Source of the DNA: Sipunculus nudus
Lineage: Eukaryota > Annelida > Sipuncula > Golfingiida > Sipunculidae
Length of the DNA: 64,000 bases
Assembly (NCBI GenBank): GCA_026874595.1
Contig: CM049320.1
Span: 22,451,714 to 22,515,713 of the forward strand
Direction: 5' to 3'
Shown here: positions 30,826-42,904 of the stretch, piece by piece
How the letters are laid out: each line of letters opens with the position of its first letter
Position numbering within the stretch: position 1 is the stretch's first letter
Program-made: the position numbers and the translations under genes
Notes under the pieces: generated by a model
Database searches by the model: none
The model's input: the letters and a program-made list of their open reading frames with translations, nothing else
Told to the model about the DNA's origin: nothing

Positions 30826-33397
30826 GGTATGCGTGACCAAGAAGGAGAGCATGGTATGCGTGACCAAGAAGGAGAGCATGGAATGCGTGACCAAGAAGGA
30901 GAGCATGGTATGCGTGACCAAGAACGAGAGCATGGTATGCGTGACCAAGAAGAAGAGCATGGTATCCGTGACCAAGAAGGAGAGCATGGTGTCCGAGACC
31001 AAGAAGGAGAGCATGGTATCCGTGACCAAGAAGGAGAGCATGGTATGCGTGACCAAGAAGGAGAGCATGGTATCCGAGACCAAGAAGGAGAGCATGGTAT
31101 GCGTGACCAAGAAGGAGAGCATGGTATGCGTGACCAAGAAGGAGAGCATGGTATGCGTGACCAAGAAGGAGAGCATGGTATGCGTGACCAAGAAGGAGAG
31201 CATGGTATGCGTGACCAAGAAGGAGAGCATGGTATCCGAGACCAAGAAGGAGAGCATGGTGTCCGAGACCAGGAAGGAGAGCATGGTATCCGTGACCAAG
31301 AAGGAGAGCATGGTATGCGTGACCAAGAAGGAGAGCATGGTATGCGTGACCAAGAAGGAGAGCATGGTATCCGTGACCAAGAAGGAGAGCATGGTTGCGT
31401 GACCAAGAAGGAGAGCATGGTATCCGAGACCAAGAAGGAGAGCATGGTATCCGTGACCAAGAAGGAGAGAATGGTATGCGTGACCAAGAAGGAGAGCATG
31501 GTATGCGTGACCAAGAAGGAGAGCATGGTATCCGTGACCAAGAAGGAGAGCATGGTATGCGTGACCAAGAAGGAGAGCATGGTATGCGTGACCAAGAAGG
31601 AGAGCATGGTATCCGAGACCAAGAAGGAGAGCATGGTATCCGAGACCAGGAAGGAGAGCATGGTATGCGTGACCAAGAAGGAGAGCTTGGTATCCGTGAC
31701 CAAGAAGGAGAGCATTATATGCGTGACCAAGAAGGAGAGTATGGTATGCGTGACCAAGAAGGAGAGCATGGTATGCGTGACCAAGAAGGAGAGCATGGTA
31801 TCCGAGACCAAGAAGGAGAGCATGGTATCCGTGACCAAGAAGGAGAGCATGGTATGCGTGACCAAGAAGGAGAGCATGGTATGCGTGACCAAGAAGGAGA
31901 GCATGGTATGCGTGACCAAGAAGGAGAGCATGGTATCCGAGACCAAGAAGGAGAGCATGGTATCCGAGACCAGGAAGGAGAGCATGGTATGCGTGACCAA
32001 GAAGGAGAGCATGGTATCCGAGACCAAGAAGGAGAGCATGGTATGCGTGACCAAGAAGGAGAGCATGGTATGCGTGACCAAGAAGGAGAGCTTGGTATCC
32101 GTGACCAAGAAGGAGAGCATGGTATGCGTGACCAAGAAGGAGAGCATGGTATCCGAGACCAAGAAGGAGAGCATGGTATGCGTGACCAAGAAGGAGAGCA
32201 TGGTATGCGTGACCAAGAAGGAGAGCATGGTATTCGTGACCAAGAAGGAGAGCATGGTATGCGTGACCAAGAAGGAGAGCATGGTATCCGAGACCAAGAA
32301 GGAGAGCATGGTATCCGAGACCAAGAAGGAGAGCATGGTATGCGAGACCAAGAAGGAGAGCATGGTATCCGAGACCAAGAAGGAGAGCATGGTATCCGAG
32401 ACCAGAAAGAGAGCATGGTATCCGAGACCAAGAAGGAGAGCATGGTATCCGAGACCAAGAAGGAGAGCATGGTATGCGTGACCAAGAAGGAGAGTATGGT
32501 ATCCGTGACCAAGAAGGAGAGCATGGTATGCGTGACCAAGAAGGAGAGCATGGTATCCGAGACCAAGAAGGAGAGCATGGTATGCATGACCAAGAAGGAG
32601 AGCATGGTATGCGTGACCAAGAAGGAGAGCATGGTATGCGTGACCAAGAAGGAGAGCATGGTATCCGAGACCAAGAAGGAGAGCATGGTATCCGAGACCA
32701 AGAAGGAGAGCATGGTATGCGAGACCAAGAAGGAGAGCATGGTATCCGAGACCAAGAAGGAGAGCATGGTATCCGAGACCAGAAAGAGAGCATGGTATCC
32801 GAGACCAAGAAGGAGAGCATGGTATCCGAGACCAAGAAGGAGAGCATGGTATGCGTGACCAAGAAGGAGAGTATGGTATCCGTGACCAAGAAGGAGAGCA
32901 TGGTATGCGTGACCAAGAAGGAGAGCATGGTATCCGAGACCAAGAAGGAGAGCATGGTATGCATGACCAAGAAGGAGAGCATGGTATGCGTGACCAAGAA
33001 GGAGAGCATGGTATGCGTGACCAAGAAGGAGAGCATGGTATCCGTGACCAAGAAGGAGAGCATGGTATCCGAGACCAAGAAGGAGAGCATGGTATCCGAG
33101 ACCAAGAAGGAGAGCATGGTATGCGTGACCAAGGAGGAGAGCATGGTATCGTTGACCAAGAAGGAGAGCATGGTATGCGTGACCAAGAAGGAGAGTATGG
33201 TATGCGTGACCAAGAAGGAGAGCATGGTATCCGTGACCAAGAAGGAGAGCATGGTATCCGAGACCAAGAAGGAGAGCATGGTATGCGTGACCAAGAAGGA
33301 GAGCATGGTATCTGAGGCCAAGAAGGAAAGCATGGTATCCTAGACCAAGAAGGAGAGCATGGTATCCGAGACTAAGAAGGAGAGCATGGTATGCGTA
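30826..33397. repeat. 27-bp minisatellite, about 95 copies
   Basis: The unit is 27 bp ('ggtatgcgtgaccaagaagg' plus 'agagcat') and fills about 2.57 kb. Variation is concentrated at two positions, giving unit types TGCGTG, TCCGTG and TCCGAG (rarely TGCGAG). Single-base deletions near 31394 and at about 32403 and 32780 shift the frame. A block of 14 units is duplicated with a 377-bp period: the marker 'ccagaaagag' at about 32402 and 32779, and 'tatgcatgacc' at 32581 and 32958. The unit length is a multiple of three and lacks stops in five frames, so ORFs up to 837 codons run on both strands. With frameshifts, no recognisable flanking coding sequence and no splice context, I regard them as by-products of a minisatellite. 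Confidence 0.9.
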
Positions 33398-33399
33398 TT

Positions 33400-34397
33400 A
33401 TTTCGCACTTATATGATTATAACGAATTCAGTTCAAGCTAAGACATCATTTCTGTCGGCAATATGACGGAATAGTTCCTGCAACCCATAAGCCAAAACGT
33501 TCTATAAATACTGTCTCCACTGTAGAAAAATATCCCAGAAACATTGCGGATCAGGTACAGAATATGTAGGTGTTCCTTTTGAAATTTCCAGATTCGAAAA
33601 AAAAAAAAAATTTTGCACTTTTCAGGTGATTGGTTGTTGACACTAACAAGGATAACCTGATTGGTTGCTGGCAACTGCTGCGCTCATTAATATTCATTAA
33701 AAGAATATGCTATAAATTATCACGTATACTTATGGTAAATTTTGTCTGTCCCCAGAGCCTCTCTTGATCCGTATGATCACACGTGCATCTTATTAGAACC
33801 GTAGGGTGTCCATTATCATTGTGTAATTGCAGTTAATATCTTATCATTTACGTCAAATTATATATACATACATCATAATCACGTTGATTAAAAGATAATT
33901 ATTTTACAATAATTTTTGTTATTTTATGTCATTAGATAGTAGATGGATAAATATGATAACACATACATCTATTTGGAACGGGGGGGGGGATAATTAGTAT
34001 GTGGGAATACGGTTTATAACTGATTGTTTCCACAATGTCTTAAGGTAATGCTTCTCATAATTACACATATTATTATCAACCCATCGCTGGGCCGCTACAG
34101 TAAATCCTTCAGTAACCAAATCAAAGTAACCGCGCACAGCGGCTTGTATATAACTGACAGCATGAATTTCTGCACCCAGCGAACCAGTTTTTCAGAGTTC
34201 TTCAGAAAGACCAGTTCTTCAAACCATTTAATTGGCATAATTCCATGGAAACTGGAAGTACTTGCCTTTCGGAAACAAACGCATTAAACCGGAAACTGTT
34301 AACGTCAATTTATGTTAAAAGTCAGGGATGACTCATAGGTGAAGATTGGAGAGAACTTTTAATAGACCTATACGACTACTGGAAATTAACATTTGGG

Positions 34398-34460
<63 letters not shown>

Positions 34461-34730
34461 AAACCTTAATATATCAGAAATATTACTTTACAAATAAATT
34501 TTTCAGTACGTGATAATTTTAACCCAGGATCAGATTATATTTGTTTCAACTTGCCCGTCACACCAAACTGCAGGTAGTTGTTTGCACCGGCTGCGTTTGG
34601 TAACTCACCCTTGTAAAGCGTGTCCACAATATAAATTACGGATGATATCATCACAAAATCTAAAACTCGCCTGCTAATGCTGATCCATCAAGCAGAGAGG
34701 CAGAATGTAACCAATGTTCTAATGACTGCA
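33400..34730. other. Gene-free DNA
   Basis: No supported gene. It contains a short G run near 33981-33989 and a (TA)n run at about 34401-34457. Confidence 0.55.
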
Positions 34731-34904
34731 AGTTGTATTCCAGGAATAAAATCTTGGTAGCCGAGGGGGCGGGGGTGGGGGGTGGGGTTTGGTGGTGGAG
34801 CTATATTGATCACTCCCTTATCCTAAACGGTGCTGGGGGAGGGGTGGGGTATACCCTATACCACCTAGATCGACGCCCTCGGTCTTCATCTGCTGTAGTG
34901 TGCA

Positions 34905-35150
34905 GCCAAGGGGCCTGGACACCTTAGTGGTAAAACGCTCGGCCCTCTCCGCTTGCATCCGGGTTCGATTCCCGGGCGAGGCTATGAGAGTCGGTTGTTG
35001 TGGCCCGTCCATGGTCTGTGTTTTTTTTCCGGGTCACCCGGTTTCCTCCACCCTTAACGACTACCGAGCGCCAACATCCATGAGGCCAAGGAGAGTGCCT
35101 CGTACTAGCTATTATAACTAGTTGTACAATCCTTGTAAAATAAATAAAGT
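34905..35150 (+). mobile_element. tRNA-derived SINE
   Basis: A Pol III A box (TAGTGGTAAAACGC, 34925-34938) and a perfect B box (GGGTTCGATTCCC, 34961-34973) sit at tRNA spacing. A tRNA-unrelated body follows, including 'ccgggtcacccggtttcctc', and the element ends in an 'aaataaataaag' tail at 35137-35150. The tail and body show a SINE rather than a tRNA gene. The 148-residue minus-strand ORF over it is not coding. Confidence 0.75.
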
Positions 35151-35320
35151 TTATATAGTTTATAATAAAGTTTTTAACATCCGAAGTAATCCCGTAATAT
35201 TTCTGCATTTTATCAGATAAATACAGAGAACCCGTCCTATTATCACCTATTTCCATGTCCCGTTCAGCATTATCATAACGTTCATTATTGCTTCCGCAAG
35301 GAGGATATGCTTCTATTCTC

Positions 35321-35322
<2 letters not shown>

Positions 35323-35368
<46 letters not shown>
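35323..35368. repeat. GT microsatellite
   Basis: A pure (GT)n run of about 46 bp. Confidence 0.95.
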
Positions 35369-35660
35369 ATGTGTGTATGTGCGTGTTAGTTCACAACATA
35401 ACTCACGCAATCATGAATGGAAATCCATTTCCGGGCCACTTCAGGAATGGACAAATAAAGAAAAGATTAGATGTTGGTGTGGGTTCAGCTCATGATCCGG
35501 ATGCACTAAGGACCTCAATGAATATTCACAAATGTGCAGTCACATAAGCCGATGGAACATGGGAATATGGGCTGAATAGTTGAATGGAACCACTTGTTAG
35601 GGAATATATGCACAAATGAACCTGGGAATATGGGCCAAACATAAATGAAAAGCGTTGCGG

Positions 35661-35805
35661 ACTAATCCACATATTACATACGTGAGTATGTATTTTTCTA
35701 GTTGCAATATATTTTTAAAGGTAACTAGAAAAACTAATCCACATATTACATTCGTGAGTATGTATTTTTCTAGTTGCAATATATTTTTTAAAGGTAACTA
35801 GAAAG
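35661..35805. repeat. 72-bp tandem duplication
   Basis: 'actaatccacatattaca' starts at 35661 and again at 35733. The two units differ by one substitution and one T insertion, so the duplication is recent. Confidence 0.9.
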
Positions 35806-36555
35806 GGAAGTCCTAAGAACAATGGTTACTCTCCGAGAAAATTATATTTTTGGTTTGCATCATTTTTGCTTGGTTAACGTTTCGTGATTTTCACCTTTTC
35901 ACTGTTTCGCGAGGGTCCAATTTTCGCGATATCACCGAACAATAACCTACACAAAGTAAATCCATCATTTTATGAATTAATTATACAAAGTAATATGTTG
36001 TAAAAATAATTGATAATCAACCGTGAAGAAAAGCAGATTTGAAATATCTGATTATTTATAATATTTATCTTAGAATAACGGTGACATACAGGATCAAACC
36101 GATTTTTATTTGCCCATTATTAAACAAGTGAGCGTTATAACACTGGTGACCAAATCGAAAGACCATTCTTGTGATAACCGTTATTAATGTGAATTATGTA
36201 ATGGTGACGGGCGGCTAATTTTATCACTGATTTAGAAAATTTATTTTGAAATCGATCTTCATTTATACTTTTATTTTTTTTTTAGGAATAATAATAATAC
36301 TTACACTAATAGTACTAATAATAATAATAATGGTTCAAAGTCCAGTACAGGTGACCTGCCGCAAGATGGAATTACTCATACTTAATTTATCAATTGAATG
36401 ACGTTTGATGTTGTCTTAATTTTATGTGAATCTTATAAAAATATGTGCATTTTGATGGAATCATCAATTGAGCTCCATGTGGGAGCGAGAAAAAAATAAG
36501 GACACACCATCAGTAAGGAAGCCACTGTTATACAGGTCACCTGGACTGCACTTTT
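35806..36555. other. Gene-free AT-rich DNA
   Basis: Nothing beyond AT-rich sequence and a few short AAT runs. Confidence 0.55.
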
Positions 36556-36558
36556 AAT

Positions 36559-36576
36559 ATAATAATAATAATAATA

Positions 36577-36609
<33 letters not shown>

Positions 36610-36732
36610 ATAATAATAATAATTATAATAACAACAACAACAATAATAATGATAATATAAAGATGTCGCCTGGGTGCAAGGATGTGTCTGTGGTTGCAAG
36701 AGCTGTATCATTACTATTATTATTATTATTAA

Positions 36733-36819
<87 letters not shown>

Positions 36820-36822
36820 CAT
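36559..36822. repeat. ATT/AAT trinucleotide repeats with inverted blocks
   Basis: An (AAT)n block followed by (ATT)n and again (AAT)n at 36559-36660 can fold back on itself. A long (ATT)n block fills about 36711-36822. Poly-isoleucine ORFs here are artefacts. Confidence 0.9.
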
Positions 36823-36824
36823 CA

Positions 36825-37895
36825 TTGTAACCGGTATTATTATAAAAGGACGTGTAGGTATGGTCGCAGCAATGTGTTGGTAATTGATTTCCAAATTTCC
36901 AAATGATTCTCTATTATTCATAAGCAAATGTTTATTCAGGAAAAATTGTAAGTTCAAACAGGAACCCTTTAATTTTTATATTTTCCTATGAACTATTGTC
37001 TCTTTTCATGTCCTATATTTTTACAGTACTTAGAGTGTAATCTCCTATATTTTCCAATAAATTGTCAATTATCAATATCGGCTTTGTGATACATCTTTTA
37101 TTATTGAATAATTATTGTTTGTTATAAAACCTTTTTTTTTCAATCCCTGTTCGTTTGTAGACCTGTACATGTACGCTTTGCATTTATAAAAATAAAACCA
37201 TCTTAATTAATTAAACACACCTTCAGGTGCTGCTAATGATCATATAATTTAAGTAACCAGGTAAACCACGACTCTCAAGTAAAACTTCTATATTTGTCTA
37301 ATGTCTTGGCTGAAAGTTTCAATAAACTCCAATCATTTTGCCTCTATGTTCCTTTTATTTCTTTAATAGCTTGGTGTAAACCAATTCATATAGTGGACAT
37401 TTAACGTTATTGTAACAGACAAATGCATGAAACGATATAAAGGCCAGGTGATAAAGCCAGAATAAAGACCATAGGTAAAAGAAAATGCAACAGAATTTCT
37501 GTTTGCACAATGCATTTTCGTAAGGTATGTAGTTTGACATACTAAAAGTCTACCAAAATAAACCGATGGGAAATATGAAAATTTTACATTTTTCTTCTAC
37601 CTGGATTTTTAAATAATAGATTTTGACATAAATAACATTACAAATCCTCATTTATTAACAAAAGTTCCAACCACGGTATTAAAGTAAGCAAAGCTAATGG
37701 TATGATGACCATAGATACTAAAAAGAGTAGAATCAAATGTATTTTGGGCAAAAATATTATTTTTAGGTAATTTTTTTCTTTATAAAATATTGCGTATTTA
37801 TAGGGTCAATTCACCCCCTACTATCTCATCACTTACATCAATACACATATTGTTGTAAGTTATACTGGGATACGTTTATTTTTATTTATTGACTG
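36825..37895. other. Gene-free AT-rich DNA
   Basis: No gene or clear repeat recognised. Confidence 0.5.
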
Positions 37896-37899
37896 TGTT

Positions 37900-38720
37900 T
37901 TAAATTAAATTTTGACAAAATACTGTATTTCTGTAATGAGATATAACCGCTTTTGTACTTAAAGGTACCCCTTATTGGATAATCATGGCAAATTAGCATT
38001 TTAGTCGACTTGCCCGTAAGTGGCGCCTTTGAATGGTCTTTATTATAAGTTTTTATAATGATTTTATGATGGTAGGGGTCCACTGATACTTTTAAGTTGA
38101 GTTGTGCTCGCGACGACCTCGGGCACATTTTGTAATATGCTAATTAGGGCCGCCATGGACGAAAATTCTACATTCTTCGATATCTCAAGAACTAACCATG
38201 ATAATTGGTCTAATATTGTGTCTAGACCTATAGTTTTTATGGTCAAAGATTCAAATAAAACCATAAAAGTAAAGGTTAATTTTAAATTTTAAAATTTAAT
38301 ATGTAAATTAGGGCGGCCATTTAAGAACAGCCTACTTTCCTCAATTTCTGAAAGACTGATAATGATAATTAGCCTAACATTGCGTCTAGAGCTATATTTC
38401 CATGGCCAAAATTCAGATGAAACCATATTAGCAACAGTTAAGTTCATATTTTAAATTTTAATATTTAAATTAGAGCCGCCTTGGTTAAATATCTACTCTC
38501 CTCAATATATGAAAAAACTAACCATGATAATTGATCGAACATTCTGTCTATATCTAGGTTTTTAAGGTCAATCGATTCAAGTGAAACCATGTGAATTATG
38601 GGTTAACTAAAATAAGTTTTGCTTTAAAACAAATTTTGACGAAATATTTTTTTTTCTGTAGAGATATATAACCGCTTTTGTATTTCAAGGTTATCCTACC
38701 CCTGAGCGGTTAATCATGGT
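37900..38720. repeat. Nested repeat: ~164-bp tandem units between direct repeats
   Basis: Three diverged units with 'ctaaccatgataattg' and 'gtctagacctata' themes are anchored near 38150, 38316 and 38478. They lie between direct copies of an 'ataaccgcttttgta' segment (near 37944 and 38668). No coding capacity. Confidence 0.65.
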
Positions 38721-38829
38721 ATGGGATAGAATGGTACCCCGCTCTATTATGGCACCTCTGCTTTAGGCCAATCATAGATGCTTGGCTGAGGGCCATAATA
38801 GAGAAGGATACCAGTCTAGGTATGGGAGT

Positions 38830-39010
38830 TCAAATTTCTGACAGCCACAATTGGGCTCCCCTCCACCAAGCTGTTACTGGGTCTAATCTGCAAAAATACA
38901 GAAATCAGCACCTTATTTTACTGGTTATACCATGACTAAAAAAACACGTGTGGTTCGATATTGTTTACTTCGCCATCTTGTCTCCAGGTCCACACTGAAT
39001 CGACCGTTTC
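38830..39010 (+). repeat. R6 repeat with one copy of the 45-bp unit
   Basis: The sequence matches 40180-40735: 'ccctccaccaagct', 'tacagaaatcagcaccttat', one 'aacacgtgtggttcgata' unit, then 'catcttgtctccaggtcc'. It appears to be the unexpanded form. Confidence 0.75.
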
Positions 39011-39680
39011 ACTCACACCAATATTTTTTTACCCCATTAAGTATAAAAACATTGTATAATGACATTACATGGCTATTAGAATCTGAAATGTTAACACTCT
39101 ATCTCTAAAATTAAATAAATTAGAGCCCCGTAACTAACTCATTATCATTTGTGATTTACCTAAATGACTAAACCAGTGTTAGGTTATAAAAAAAACTATC
39201 ATCCTTCCCTACATGTGAGGCATTCTTATGTGTCCCTTACTGATACCTGATATACCTGAGATGTCATTTATGAACAAACTATGTGGGAGACATACCTATG
39301 GTGCTCCAAATATGTTAAAATTTTCTAAAAACTGCATGATTTTCCAGATATTTATGTTATCTGGCCCTATCTAGCCTTAGCAAACTTATATTCTTATAGA
39401 CATGTCATGATCATAGTACCTAACAGCAGGGAACAGAAGAGGCCACAGTCTGCCATATGTATAATGACCTGATGCATAGCCCACAATTATGCTGACTGGT
39501 GTCTGACAGTCAAAGGGTTCGCACTCATTCTGTGGTGACATGAATTTTAACCTTGAAAGGCATCAAGATACATATTCTAAATAAATGTTAAACAAACAAT
39601 ATGGCAGTTGTATTGTTATCTATAAAATGAATATAATAATATATGCATGTATATAAATAAAATATCCAAACATGGGATAT

Positions 39681-40030
39681 TTAGTTAACATTATATATAG
39701 TATTTATATTAACTTATTATATATAATGTATATTTAATGTGCTGGAAACAAATTTCACATAGACAACATAAATATTTGTGATATAAGAGTTAACAAATGC
39801 CATATATGATACTGAAAAAATGGATCAGGGACAGAGATATTGCCGCTATGCCAGTTTAGTTGACATTATGTAAAGTATTTATATTAACTTATTATATATA
39901 ATATATATTTATTGTGCTGGAAAAAAATTTCACATAGACAACATAAATATTTGTGATATAAGAGTTAACAAATTTCATGTATGATACTGAAAGAATGGAT
40001 CAGGAACAGGGAAACTGCTGCCATGCCAGT
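39681..40030. repeat. 174-bp direct duplication
   Basis: Two units start at about 39681 and 39855 and are roughly 90 percent alike, sharing 'cacatagacaacataaatat' and 'gatataagagttaacaaat'. Confidence 0.85.
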
Positions 40031-40179
40031 GCGCCTCCCCCCCCCCCCCCCGCCAACCCCTTCCAACAAGTACTCTCGAATACTGATAATAACTGTCGCC
40101 GTACATTGAATAATGTTTTCTGATCCAAATTAGCTTTGCAATTGAAATGATGTCTTATCAAAGGGCACATATACCATGA

Positions 40180-40735
40180 CAGTTCAGATTTCTCACCTGC
40201 CACGATTCGGTTTCCCTCCACCAAGCTTTTCCTGGGTCTAACCTGCTAAAATACAGAAAACAGCACCTTATTTTATTGGTCATACTATGACCAGAAAAAC
40301 ACGTGTGGTTCGACATTTTTACTTCCATACCATGACCAGAAAAACACGTGTGGTTCGACATTTTTACTTCCATACCATGACCAGAAAAACACGTGTGGTT
40401 CGACATTTTTACTTCCATACCATGACCAGAAAAACACGTGTGGTTCGACATTTTTACTTCCATGCCATGACCAGAAAACACGTGTGGTTCGACATTTTTA
40501 CTTCCATACCATGACCAGAAAAACACGTGTGGTTCGACATTTTTACTTCCATACCATGACCAGAAAAACACGTGTGGTTCGACATTTTTACTTCCATACC
40601 ATGACCAGAAAAACGCGTGTGGTTCGACATTTTTACTTCCATACCATGACCAGAAAACACGTGTGGTTCGACATTTTCACTTCTCCATCTTGTCTCCAGG
40701 TCCGCACTGAATGGACCGCTTTAGGTCAAGCAAAC
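40180..40735 (+). repeat. R6 repeat with 45-bp tandem array, nine copies
   Basis: Between R6 flanks a 45-bp unit ('catgaccagaaaaacacgtg' plus 'tggttcgacatttttacttc') is repeated about nine times (40287-40686). Every unit carries a CACGTG E-box-type palindrome, except one with GCGTG. Two units have lost one A. ORFs on both strands follow from the length being a multiple of three. Confidence 0.9.
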
Positions 40736-41234
40736 GTATTCCACTTCTCATTATAGTATTATATAACATTATTGGTTATGAAACAAAAATTAATATAGAT
40801 TTTAAATAAAATGAGCCCAATTCCGCGAGGAAAAACATTTCTTCTATATATTTTCCACTAAAACATGAGGTTGTGTGATTTGTTAAAAAATAAAACTATT
40901 GGCACTTCCATGAGCACTGTCAACTCGGCAGATTTCAAACACAGGGAAGTCTCCTGTGACTAAAAATTCTAGATCTCAGCAAAGCACAGTACATGTATTT
41001 CTGCCACTGTCAGTATCAAATTTTTAGGAGAGAGTAAAAACAACATGCATTACTAGATCTGAGTTTTTGATGAAATTCAGTCCATGATGTGGCATGTGTA
41101 CCAGCCAATCAAATCAGGGCAAAGTCTGGGATCTGGATGAAATCCTCCTATCACATAACAAACGTACGTGGAATAGGTTTACTAAACCTTGACCTGGTAT
41201 TTCCGAGATTATTACCTCGTTTAGATGATTTTTA

Positions 41235-42900
41235 CCGTTTTTAGCTCTTTAGCGTAAGTTATTGACTGTATTTCATCTAAGCTACACCGATCACCCTCTG
41301 GTCCGTCAACAGGGCACAAATCATAACCTCTGGACCTGGAATCTTCTGACTTGACATCCAGTGAGGTCCATAGAAAATCTCCTTGGAAACATGAAATTAG
41401 GTCTCTGTTACCTTTTACCTGTGAGCTATGGGGCTCCGAAGTACCCCCCCCCCCCCCCCCCCCCTCCCAGAATAACAGAAAATTGATACAAAAGCTTCAG
41501 AATCTGAATAACTACTGTCTTGATAACAATGATTCTTTGCATGAATATTGATCATGGAGTGTACCGTCAGTTCCTGCAAACTGGTGGCGCCACCTGTATC
41601 TTCTAATTTTTATATTTTTTTTCCTCAATTTTTTAAACCTCAAAGAAGCTGTCATCTGTTAACAGGGCAAAAATCGTAACCTCTGGACCTCGAATCTTCT
41701 AACTTGACATCAAAGGAGGTCCATGAAAAGTCTCTATGGAAATCTGAAATACGATCTCTGTTACCCATATCCTCGCTAAGTACCCGCCAGAATGATTAAA
41801 ATGTGATACAAAAACTCGTTAGTTTCAAGATAACTCCTCTGAGACCCTTTGACTAATCTTTACGAAACCTAACATAGTTGTTCCTTCATCTATGTTGTTG
41901 TGCCTATCAAAGACAGATGGTACCACCGGCAATCTTTTTTGTGCAGTATGAATCTGGGTGTCTTTAAGATAACAGCCAATATCTCAGGAGTGGCTCAATG
42001 TATTGTGCTGAAAGTTTGCATGTCCATAGATCTTGGATCTCTCTATCTCCTAATTGCGACTTAAGTGGCGCAATACTTTTTTTTGTGGTGTCCATCTGTG
42101 TATTTGTCATCTGTTCGTCTTAGTGGTTCTTCAATGTGCTAAGTTGCAAATGTGCATGTTAATAGATCCTCAACACCTACATCTCGTAAACAAGACTGGT
42201 GGCGCCATCTGCAGTCATTTTCGCGTAGCATTCATCAGTATATCTGCTTTTGGTGAAAATTGCTCATATTGCAGGAACAGTTTAAGATATTGGTCTGAAA
42301 TTTTGCATGCCCATCCACCTTGGAACGTTTTCTTGTACACCAGACAGATGGCGCCACCCGGTTTTGTAGAATAAATAAATGCCCTTTTCTCAGGAGTGAC
42401 TTGCCATATTTGCCTGAAATTGTCCAAATTTATAGATTTTGGACTCCTCCATCTTGTACTCAAGACAAGTGCAGCCACCTGCAATCATTTTCCTGTGGCA
42501 TCCATCCGTACATCTGCTTTGGGTGAAAATTGCTCATATCTCAGGAGTGGTTAAAGGTATTGGTCTGAAATTTGGCATGTCCATCCATCTTGGAAAATTT
42601 TCTCGTAAACCAGCTAGGCGGCACCACCTACCTTTCTGTTTCTGTAGAATAATTTTTTTTTAGAAATGGTGTGCTGTATTTGCCTGAAATTGTGCATGTC
42701 GATAGATCTTGACCTGCTCCATCTTGTACGCAAGACTGATGCCGCCATAACTGCAAAAGTTTTCCTGTGGCGGCCATACGTACATGTGCTTTTGGGGAAA
42801 TTTGCTCATATCTCAAGAATGGTTCAAGTTATTGTCTGACAACTGACATGTCAACCGTCTCCGAGAGTTTTCTCGTAAACCAGACATTTCATAAAATTGA
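41235..42900. repeat. R3 and R2 repeat cluster
   Basis: Two R3-type segments ('cagggcacaaatcataacct', 'aacctctggacct') start near 41308 and 41655. R2 units of about 265 bp, each pairing a 'caagactggtggcgccatct' phrase with 'gaaaattgctcatat', follow near 42191, 42463 and 42731. A 20-base C run is at 41445-41464. ORFs here are repeat-derived. Confidence 0.7.
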
Positions 42901-42904
42901 TGAT

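Noticed and set aside
30820-33333. 837-codon minus-strand ORF and overlapping 560-, 525- and 487-codon ORFs
   Set aside because: All are readings of the 27-bp minisatellite. Several frames on both strands are open at once, frames break at one-base deletions, and no flanking coding sequence exists.
34911-34984. True tRNA gene
   Set aside because: A and B boxes are good, but the sequence continues into a SINE body with an A-rich tail and the acceptor ends do not pair as a mature tRNA should.
34924-35370. 148-codon minus-strand ORF
   Set aside because: It runs antisense through a SINE and a GT microsatellite (HTHTHT start).
36433-36957. 174-codon ORF with poly-Ile and poly-Asn/Tyr
   Set aside because: It is a translation of ATT/AAT trinucleotide repeats.
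40158-40756. Four ORFs of 68-137 codons on both strands
   Set aside because: They arise from the 45-bp tandem array, whose length is a multiple of three.
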